Assembly (NCBI GenBank): GCA_964023205.1
Contig: OZ026844.1
Span: forward strand, 36,131,326 to 36,195,325
Length of the DNA: 64,000 nucleotides
Reading direction: 5' to 3'
Origin: Lutraria lutraria
Taxonomy: Eukaryota; Mollusca; Bivalvia; Venerida; Mactridae
Shown piece by piece: positions 42,201 through 54,200 of this stretch. The number at the start of each line of letters is the position of its first letter. Position 1 is the stretch's first letter. Both the position numbers and the translations under genes were made by a program. The notes under the pieces are model-generated. The model was not told the DNA's origin. It saw only the letters and a list, made by a program, of their open reading frames with translations, and did not search any database.

Positions 42201-45200
42201 ATATCTAATAAGGTACTTTAATATCCTTCATCTGAGAAGAGTCCTGCATGGGTAGTTGTCATTCATGAAATACAAAAATTGATTTAACACATACACTTGA
42301 CAAACATGTACAAACTCAGGCCTTGTTATGAAACTCAGTAGCACTAGTAACATACACTGATCACTTAAGTAATAAAATGTTTGTTTAATAGACAATCATA
42401 CGTTGAAGCAAAAATAAAATAAGAAAAAAAAACAATGAATATTAGTTTTTGATACTGAATGCATACATAATAAATACGAACATGTTATAATTACGGTGGC
42501 AACAATTCTGTATTTATGAAACAAAACTGATGAATAATAACACCAACCTCTTTGATCCCTTGCCTCTGACGCCGGCATTGTTGATAGGTAAAGGTTCATT
42601 CCTGCTCTCCATGCCAACAATATGAAATATTGCCTTCTTACAGTCTAAAAGTTCATCTTCAGTTAGACGTTCCTTCACAAGTAATGAGGGTAAAGGATCT
42701 ATATGCTGAAATAAATCAATGATATGTCAGTCATAAGGTAATACAGTACAACCTCTTCAGAGCGGCCCTCTCTTGAGCAACAACCTCACTGTAACAACAG
42801 TACAACCTCTCCAGAGCGGCCCTCTCTTGAGCAACAACCTCACTGTAACAACAGTACAACCTCTCCAGAGCGGCCCTCTCTTGAGCAACAACCTCACTGT
42901 AACAACAGTACAACCTCCCCAGAGCGGCCCTCTCTTGAGCAACAACCTCACTTCAATAACAACATGATTTTTTCTCACTGCACAATTTAACTATCAATTC
43001 AAACTCTCTAAAGCAAAAACCTCTCAACAACAACATAGTTTTGTTACTGTCAAAGGGTGTTTATTTGGAGAGGTTGCACTGTATTGCATTTTTGGAAACA
43101 AATTAATGGTTCATCTTTCCATAACTGTCACAAGTTCGGTGCATATGAATTTTGATGCAAATCAAAGTACTACCTTTTTTTACAGCCGCCATGAAATATT
43201 AAACTAGTTCCCATTCCATGTTGCAGTGAACATCTATGTTAGTTCATTTTCCATGAGTACTTTCAGTACTTTGATTAAGCCAGATCTTACAAGTTGTTTA
43301 TATTGCAAAAACTGACAAATTAAAAATGGACTTCAATTGGATCTTTTAGGCAGGATATTTTACATTCACTAATTGTCTAGAATAACCAATAAGAAAGATA
43401 AAGAGCCATCTCAGGTGATTACACAAATGTTGAGTATTTCCTAACAAACACAATCCTGACATTATCATAATGTAAACATGTACTTACTGAAGCCATGTTA
43501 AATATGATGGTTTCACTTATAACCATTGGCCAACATCGACTCGTCCGTTCAATATGCTGGAGAGCTGAAATCAGATTTAAGGATTGCTTATTTGGTCTAA
43601 ACAATGTTTTTCAGTTATACACGGCAGCAGATTCATTGAAGTAGTTTTCCTGGACTGTAATCTAACCAGTACTAACTTACCCTTCCACAAGGAACCAGCA
43701 ACATCTAATCAGTACAAACTTACCCTTCCACAAGGAACCAGCAACATCTAACCAGTACAAACTTACCCTTCCACAAGGTACCAGCAACATCTAACCAGTA
43801 CAAACTTACCCTTCCACAAGGTACCAGCAACATCTAACCAGTACAAACTTACCCTTCCACAAGGAACCAGCAACATCTAACCAGTACAAACTTACCCTTC
43901 CACAAGGTACCAGCAACATCTAACCAGTACAAACTTACCCTTCCACAAGGTACCAGCAACATCAAACCAGTACAAACTTACCCTCCCACAAGGTACCAGC
44001 AACATCTAATCAGTACTAACTTACCCTTCCACAAGGTACCAGCAACATCTAACCATGCAGAGGAAAATCAACATTGCTGTCATTTTTTTAAAGGTTTAAG
44101 GAAGCAGCTTGGTTTCTATTTTATAATGAATAAAAAATCTGCATAAATATTGCTCAATGTTCCTGAAGTTAGAGCCAACATTTATTCTTTCTAGTACTTG
44201 AATAGAATTCCTGGAAACATCAATCTCTTCAAAATGAACCGACAAATCATTATCCTACAAACGAGGTACTAATTGGACAAGGTGGATGAAGGTATGTTCA
44301 CAGGTTAGTGTGATATTTGTTGAGTATTTGCATGCAAGATAACATGTGGGAAACACTTCCTTTCACAAGAAGTATGAATGCAGACATGCAGCAAGAAAGA
44401 TTATAAAACATTGTATTACATATTCCTTATTAAATGTCAATCAATTATTGTCCGCTACTTTCTATGTATAGTTAATGCATCCAAAATATACGGAAGACAA
44501 AAACAGATGTTTAACAAGAAGGCCACGATGAATCTATGAATCGATCACCTGAAGTACCTGAAGAATTGATAACATTGTTATAAAACAAGTGACCACCTGA
44601 CTTTTACAGCAGAATTCTTTTGAAACAATTCTAGACAACAGAAAGAGCAATTTAAAGATGTGTAAAAAAACCTTCACAGACAGTGTAAAATAACCTTTAA
44701 AGAAATTTAGGAGTTATGTAGTAAATTCACCTCCTGACAATTTTCCCCAAACATTTCTCATACTTAATATCATTTAGCAAATCTGGGAAGACAATTCCGT
44801 TAATTTCATCAGCAATTTAGGTACATGTCAGGTTTTATAGAATTAAAAGCAGTGATACTTGGACCAAAAATATAGTGATCTTTACCTCTTTTTCACAGGA
44901 ACTAGAAAATTAAATTTGAAATATCTACAGACACTTAGAGTTAGTGTTAACAAGCTTTAGTTTAGAGCTATAAATTAACTGAAAATTTCCTGATCCAATC
45001 ATGCCATGATAATGTATATATTCTTAACACGGATAGTTGAAATTAAAACAGAAAATTGAAGACAAACACTTTCCGCATTATACAAAATTATCATTAAATA
45101 AAGTTTCCGCTCACTTAATATTCTAAAATTGGGATAAGATTTTATCATTATCAGCGCAAGTTTTGTATACAAGCTAATTAAGATACTTGCACTAACTACA

Positions 45201-48200
45201 AACAAAAAATGGGTCTACAATGGGTGAGAACAAAAATGAGATTTGAGCATGGCAACCAATCTCTAGTCTTGTAACCAAGGATCCTGTACTTAGCTAGCTG
45301 GTCAAAGTGAATGCCCAGATGTTATGGCCTGTATAAGCTACAGCTGTGAGATTATGAAAACTGAGGAATTACTTTTTTAGTTTATAAATAATGAGATATA
45401 AAAACTAACCTCTCTGTATAGGTAATTGATTAGCAAGTTCAGCCACAGCAGGTGACGCAGGTGCCAGTCTGTTCTCTTTCATGAATTCACGAAAATCCTG
45501 CAAAATGCAAAGACAAGATTTAAATTCATAATTTGTTTTGTTGCAAGTCAAACGCTTCAGATAAACAATGTGTTCATAATAACCAATTTTCACTGTGGTA
45601 TGTAACTTTGAATTATTTGAACTAATAAACCAAGTCAGTAGTAGCCAGAAAGAAGAAAGAATATATCATAAAATATCACAACAGTACAATACAGTACAAC
45701 TTCTCTACAACAGCCCTCTCTTAAGGAGCAATCTCCATTCAACAACAGCATGAATTCTTCCCACTACATGATTTAACTATTAATTTAACCTCTCTAGAGC
45801 AACATCCTATCAACAGCAACAAAATTTTGCTACTCCCTAAGGGTGTTGCTATGGAAAGGTTGCACTGTAGTTTTCATTCAAGTTATTTTTTCTCTCATTC
45901 TGATGTTTTTTCCTTCATTATGATTCCAAACCAAACAAAGTTATTTACTTGCACTGGTAAGGATAACTGTTCGTTTTAGTTAATTTTCTTTTACAATTTT
46001 AAATCTAAACATAAAACAGGTCTTTAGAATCAGATGAAGTACTTTTCATAAAAAGATCTGCATTTCTCTGAAATTAAAATAAAAGCAGCAAAATAGAATT
46101 GAAAACAAAAATTGCAGTTCTAAATAATTATAAAGAAAAATTGGCTTAAAAAACATTTAGGATTAACAGCTTAACATTATTTGACTCATGTTTTTTTTTA
46201 CTCACAGGTATTCTATAATCTGTGACACGCCCTCCAGGACCCTCACTTATAGAAGGCGGATCTTCAAGGATGGATCGTCCAGTCGGAATACAATGTATAA
46301 ATATCTCACCACCGTGACTTGTCAACATGTGTGATATGACCTTGAACCCTGTCTTCCTAGGTTGTTCTAACATCACAGCTCTCCCTATGTAATAGATAAA
46401 TATGTACATAGAATAAAACCTCAATTTACAGTCACCTGTGTACAATGTCCATCATTACATATTTACCTATTATATTACCTTTAAAGAAAAACTGGATAGT
46501 AATAGTACATTGAAGTAAAGCTATGCAGAATGCAAGGGGGCTTATAAGGAAAAAGGGGAAGATGTTGGATGCTGGTAAAAGGGGTCAAAACTACACCAAA
46601 GAGGCAAATACACCAAAGAGGCAAATACACCAAAGAGGCAAATTTTGGTGTATATTAATAACTGCAAATAGTGTGTTTTTAAAACACTGGCTATCAGTGT
46701 CTTTTTCGTAGTGAAGAAAAATGTGCAACAAAACCATATTTCTATATCAGTATCTTTATTCATTGACATAAAAATAGTTACCATATTACAATACATCAAT
46801 AAAAAAATTCACAGAAAGCCCATGTAAGCAGTGTGTATCCTAATCAGATAATCCCTAGTTTAACATTATACCAAATAGGATACTTTTATGAATAATATAG
46901 TATTGTATTGAAAAACATACCACTTAGTAGGAAGTTTGTTAGACATGATGACGGTCGACTATTTACATCAACTGGCGTGATTCTATAAGCTCCGGTACAA
47001 GCGGGCAAATCTGAAAAATGACAAATGAGATGCACTTTATGGGTCATTTTCTGACATAGTTCTACATTAATATTGCATTTTCCAAGCCATTTATCAACTG
47101 CTTTTCAATTACATTTGGTAGACATTGAACATAACTATTACACTTAGTTTACCTTACAAGTGATACATTATTCTCTCACACCAAATTCTGTACATAACTA
47201 CTTAACATTCACAGTACTTCTAAACAGCTGACAATGGGAGTAGAAAAGTTAATCAACAATATCTGCTTCTGTTACAGCAATTTACAACAGCGACAACAAA
47301 AACAGAGTCAGCAACAACAACACCAACAACAATGATAACAACATAAGAACAACATCAACAATATCAGCAAACAACACCATCAATAACTACAACAACAATA
47401 CCAGCAGAAACAACAATAACAGATGCAAGTATTACAACAACAAAAACACCAATATAATTATATCATGTAGACTGCCGTGACTTGGTGTCAGTGTATAACT
47501 GAACCAGACCAACTTGTATCTTGTCAAGCAATAAGTAAACCAATTTAACTGGTATTTCTTACAATGTTACTAGGTTCATCTTTCTGACATGTTGTCTGTT
47601 CAAATCAATCCCAGATAATTGATACAATAACTGATAAAAATGATACACCCAGATGATTCAGTATTGATAATCTCAATGAATCAGTAAATGAGACCAGTAC
47701 AAACAAGTCAATGTGTCCCGAATAAAAGGAAGAATCACATTGTATTGTTTTATATTGGTTTTATCAACAATATGTCTGCCTCCCTCAAAACAGTAAGGTG
47801 CATAGATACCTAGGTTTTAAGTTCAAACCCTTGTCATGGTTCTAGATGGACTCAGTGATAATTTGGTTGATTTCACTTTGCCTGAACCTTTTTGTCCTTC
47901 CTAACTGTATATGTGATTTAAGTTCAGAACTTGGCAGCAACTTGCTGATCCATCCACCAAGAAACCTTTACACTTGATGATCACCCTCATAGAAACACAC
48001 CCACATGATGATCCATTCACTAAGTAACCCACCCACTAGATGATCCATCCACTAAGTAACCCACCCACTAGATGATCCATCCACCCACTGAAGAGGTTAT
48101 ACTGTACATACATTTTGTATACCAGTTTATTCTTATGCACTTTAAATCCTTAACCAAGCATGCTTTGATCTACAAACCCCGAGAGACAAATGTTTGATTT

Positions 48201-51200
48201 TTTCCTGATTAAACTACATTGTATTCAAAATTAATATTCAGCTGATAAGAATGGCAGAAATTTACCAAAAAAACAGAGTATTAAACTCTGAGCAATGAAC
48301 AAGATTAAAAGGAAGTAACAAGTATGAAAACATAATATAATTGATGTCAGAATAATCACTAATTAATTAATAAGACAGGAGCAGGCAAGCATACAGACCA
48401 ATTAACAGTTAAAATATTAGACATAAGATTGAAGTGGAAAGCTAATTTAAGGAACTTGAGAACAAAGGCTTGTAACAATAGCACACTCCACAGAATAGCT
48501 TTAATGGAAGTTTTATTTCAGGGGTAATAGGTTTATTAACAATGATACATATTTATACAAATTCATTCCCATTTAAATAACATCATAAAATTACTTTCCA
48601 CTTTCAGTCGTACAACTGATTGTGCCTCATGTTGTTGGGTGTTGTGTTGTTGTTTGAAGCTAACCAGCTAGTACAAGAAAGGTCCTGGATCTAACAAGAT
48701 CAAAACAATAAAAACAATATGTCCCAGTATCAATAGATCGGGGCATACTAGATCGGGGGCATAATAGATCGGGGCATAATAGATCGGGGGCATATTAGAT
48801 CGGGGGCATAATAGATCGGGGGCATACTAGATCGGGGGCATAATAGATCGGGGGCATATTAGATCGGGGGCATAATAGATCGGGGGCATACTAGATCGGG
48901 GGCATAATAGATCGGGGCATAATAGATCGGGGGCATATTAGATCGGGGCATACTAGATCGGGGGCATATTAGATCGGGGGCATAATAGATCGGGGGCATA
49001 TTAGATCGGGGGCATACTAGATCGGGGGCATATTAGATCGGGGCATACTAGATCGGGGGCATATTAGATCGGGGCATAATAGATCGGGGGCATATTAGAT
49101 CGGGGGGCATGTTGTTTTTTCTGTAAAGTCATCAAGGTCTCAAACCAACAGTTCCATGCTGTCCTGACATGCTAATTATGGTGGGTGGGGTATCATACTA
49201 AACATACCTTGTACACTTGACTTTGGTGTGCACCACTTTAATGTAATGGTATTAATAGGAATACCTTCTTTAGATGGAATCATCAAACCTTCTACACTGC
49301 CTGAAATTAAAATATTTTGATGAGCAATACATAATATACAACACTGAAAACTTGACACTGTCAATATAAACATACAGAAAATCAACCCATACAATTATTA
49401 TATGATAAAACATGGTTGGCTGTTCTTACCTAGTAATAATTATAATACATATAATGATTAGTGAAGTCTGGACTACTTTTTTGAAACTGAAGGATAGTTC
49501 TGCTTTCCATAGCTATCACACACTTGGCGCACATGAACTTTTATGCAGATCAAAGTACTAAGTTTTTCTACAACCGCAATGCGATTATTAAACTAGTTCC
49601 CATTCCATGTTGAAGTGCAAGTCTATGTAAGTTCAGTTTCTATGAATACTTGCAGTGCTTTAATTATACAGAGGAGTTAAATGATAAGTCTTTTACAGTT
49701 CATACATTAATTTATTAACTAATAAAGTATGGGGACATACATGTATTTATCATTTCTTTACTCTGTATGCAAATCCAGGCAGTTAAACAAAATGGTCCCT
49801 TTCATGAGATACAGTCATAGATGGTTGGATGTCCAACTTACATTTGTTAAGAATTAGCTTTAAATTGTAAAAAAATTCACATCATGTGCCTATTCAAGAT
49901 AGAAAGTTTTGTGCTGTAAGAAAAACCCTATCCTCCGTTTATCTGATAGTAATCTGAAGATACTCAGAACAGTCCACAGGGACCATGTTGACTAAATACT
50001 GGTACATTGTATTATCTTCCAATCCATGGTCTTGTTAGGTTCAGTTCAGTCTCTAATCTTAATTAACACAGACAAGCTCAGATAAGTTAATCCAAAATAT
50101 AATGTCAGCTATCTTCATAGTGCCTCTACAGAAATGTCTAACCCATGAAATAGGATTATGACAAAAATAATGGCTTCAAAGAACACCTCTCTGCAACCTT
50201 ATACACATAAAAAGGTGTTTTCTGTAGCAAAATAAAACAACTAGATTCAATTAATGTTTTGGTCTCTTGCAACAAAGATGATTTGAAAATCTGCCGCTTA
50301 GATGCATTTGATTTAAACAAGATGTGTTTTATAAAAACACAATGCCCCCTAGGGGTGACATTGACCTACTGACCTTAAATTACACAGGTGCTGTAGAGGT
50401 TGTCATGAGGAACCAACATGTGAAGTTTGATGATTGTTTTGTCCCCTTTTATGTATGTTTTGTGTATTGGGTGGCTTTTGGAGTAAGTAATGTTTTTGGA
50501 GAGTGTGAATTTTTGTACCTTGTTAGTCCTTTTCTTATCTTGGTCTTAATGGAATAGTCACAAATGATATGGATGGCTTAAAGGCATCAATTAGTAAAAC
50601 CTAGGTATATGTAATGGTTCATCAATAAAAGTCACATATTGATTAATTATATTTATATAACCAACAGGTGTATAAAGATTTAGAGGTGTTTTATATCTTG
50701 TGTTTATAACCAAATTCCTCTATATAGCCTAAAGCTATCTCTAACACGATTTACTTAAAACAATAAGTTAAAGTCTGTAACAAAAATTATCCTAAAAGTA
50801 AGGTAATGAATACAATCTATCACCTAGCAATACTATCATAAATTCTACGCTATAAGGAACATGCACAATATGGATCATAGATCAACAAAAACATATTGGC
50901 TCTGATATTATCAATCTGAGAGACAATGATACTATGGACAAAATAGCTTATTAATACCATGGACTACATATATAGAACTATGAACACCATGGAAATTATG
51001 GACACCATAGACTATCAGCAGTAACAAAGACACAGTCAATCATGGACATATTATACCATACACCTAGCATTGTTGACCATGAAGAGACAAAACTGACCAC
51101 AATAATATGAACCATGTAGTGGTATTTAACATCTCCCAATTCCTATAAGACCCGCCCCTGTGGTCAAGTGGTTAAGGTCGCTGACTTTAAATCACTATAA

Positions 51201-54200
51201 CTTCTCACTGAGAGAGGGTCGTGGGTTTGAGCCCAGCTACCGATGATGTTTCTTTATGTGAGAAAGTAAGCAGTTGCTTACGGAGGATGTGAGTCTAGTA
51301 CTGGTTCTTCCCAGGAATGATGGTTAGGTGAACTGTCTGCCTCATATGACGCTGACTGTTGAAAGGGGCATAAAACTTGATATAAACAAGCATTCCTCAT
51401 AATTTTGAACCATATATAACTTAGAGAGAATTTAATATTTGGTTTCTTCATAAAATAGAATCACCAAGAGTGATACTGTGTCTCCTTTAATGCTGACCAA
51501 GCATCTAGGTCATATAAAGACGTTATCTTTGTGACAGTAAAGACAAAGCATCTCAGTCATGATGAAGACATTATCTTTGTCCCAAACAGACTGTAAGGAT
51601 AAAGACAGGATAAATAATCAGGAATTATGAACTTCTATTACCATAACTGTATATATCTTAAATGTTCTTTGTGACATTTTTTAAGGTCATATTACATAAC
51701 CTTTGTAGACACAGGACCATACATATCCCATGACCTTTGTAGACACAGGACCATATCACATGACCTTTATAGACACATGGCCATATCACATGACCTTTGT
51801 AGACACAGGACCATATCACATGACCTTTGTAGACACAGGACCATATCACATGACCTTTATAGACACAGGACCATATCCCATGACCTTTGTAGACACAGGA
51901 CCATATCACATGACCTTTATAGACACAGGACCATATCACATGACCTTTATAGACACAGGACCATATCACATGACCTTTGTAGACACAGGACCATATCACA
52001 GGACCTTTGCAGACATAGGACCATATCACATGACCTTTGTAGACACAGGACCATATCCCATGACCTTTGTATACACAGGACCATATCACATGACCTTTAT
52101 AGACACAGGACCATATCACATGACCTTTATAGACACAGGACCATATCACATGACCTTTGTAGACACAGGACCATATCACAGGACCTTTGCAGACATAGGA
52201 CCATATCACATGACCTTTGTAGACACATTACCTTATCACATAACCTTTATAGACACGGGACCATATCACATTACCCTTGTAGACACAGGACCATATCACA
52301 TGACCTTTGTAGACACAGGACCATATCACATGACCTTTGTAGACACAGGACCATATCACATGACCTTTGTAGACACAGGACCATATCACATGACCTTTGT
52401 AGACACAGGACCATATCATATGACCTTTGCAGAAACAGGACCAAATCACATGACCTTTGTAGACTCTGGACTGCAAGCAATACTGGCTATTAAACATTCT
52501 TAGTAAAGAAATGTTGTTAGTAAAATGAACAGCATTTCATAACAATGTTTAAATAGTGTGACAGAATGTTCTTTAATTTTGATGGATTGGATTTAAAGTA
52601 ATTGTAGATTTTAAAGTTGTTAGGCAAATTACATTACATAACTACTGGAAACTTGACAATTGATTACTTCCTGATAACTTATAGAACAGATGAAATCTAA
52701 ACATTTGATTAATACATGTGTCAATCAGAACAGAACATCTAACAAAATCTGAAGTATTTGAACATCTTTCTATATAGGGACATGAAACTAACTGAGCAAT
52801 GATATGTACAAGATATGTCAGATTTCTAATACAGCAAAAAAAACCTTTGCTGACAAAGTCTGTTTGCTACAAAATCAGCTGACAGCCTGACAAGTATGTA
52901 AACCAATCAATGATTATCGTAAGTTCCATCTTAAATCCTGTCCATCAACTTAAGCATGTAATAAGTCCAAAGTAAAATAGTACTGACCAATCATACACTA
53001 ATATAAGCTGAAAATTATCAAGATATTTTTTTCATCAGAATATCGAGAAAGCAGTCTTATAAAATTACAGCAAGACAAAGTACGACCAGTACATATAGGC
53101 AGAACATAGCTTCATAATGAGATCTGTAATACATCTCAGAATATCAGTGAATACAAGCTTTTATAGGCAACTTTTTGTGATCAGAACACAATAAACATGT
53201 TCTATTTGATCAGACAATGAACAAATCACAAAATAGTTATTGATAAATGGATATATATATCTACAACAATTTGCTAGATAATGTAATACAAAGTTTTCTA
53301 TAAATATACAATTGTCTGTCTGTTTTACTGGACTGACATGATTAAAAAACAGAATGGTATCAATTGTGGGCTGTAGTGTAAGTTTTTATGTTTCATTAAG
53401 GATGTTATGATATATGTAGTTTGTAGAAATGGACAAAATAGAAACAGGGCATCCAATTAATAAGAATCAAGAACATATGTAACCAATTTATGTCAGATTA
53501 CTAATGTGGTCAGAATCTATATGTAAATTTATGTAAACTATTATTTTACATAAACTAATACTTTATCAGCTGGTCAAATATTTGCAAGAGAAGAGTTAGC
53601 AAGAATTAACTAATTAAATCATATGTACTTAGCATGAGTGACATTGACTTATAAAATGTTGAAATAAACATGGTATTTCTATTGTAACCACAATATTAAC
53701 TTGCTTTACACACATTTTTACCTATACAAGACAAGACCTATATTAAGTTGGCTCTTAGATTTCACTCCTCAGTATTACAACATGAGGTAACTAGCCATCA
53801 TTATTATCTAAATCACATTCTTGGTGGGGGAGTAAAATTGAACAGTCAGTCATGTTTTATCATAGAATAATATATGGGTGGATTTATCTATTTGTTTATG
53901 CCGGCAACACCGTACATTGAAGTAAAATTAAGAAATGGACAGGAGCAGGTATTTAGACAAATTATCAAACACTTGATTGATATATTACATACATTCTTAT
54001 TTACTTACAGGAACATTCATTTGTTTGAAATATTCAAGATATTTCTACATTAATATTGATATATCATTATTTTTATCAGTCAACAAGATGCTTCTGAAAC
54101 ACAATGCCCCCCCCCCCCCCCCCTCTAAGTGACCATGACATACTGACCTTAAAATGCACAGGTCCTGTAGAGGTTGTCATGAGGAACCAACATATGAAAT

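Noticed and set aside
42731..42978. Repetitive frames of 60-73 codons on both strands ([15 protein letters not shown] and others)
   Set aside because: They come from the 54-bp tandem expansion of a MITE, and the INTS13 exon at 42705-42548 lies next to them on its own splice sites.
48737..49110. Possible CRISPR-like array of regular repeats
   Set aside because: The repeats are contiguous, with no unique spacers, in a eukaryotic intron. It is a minisatellite.
51658..52503. Open frames of 183, 257 and 238 codons on both strands
   Set aside because: They are by-products of a 30-bp tandem repeat with no stop in several frames, and no domain or splice context supports translation.
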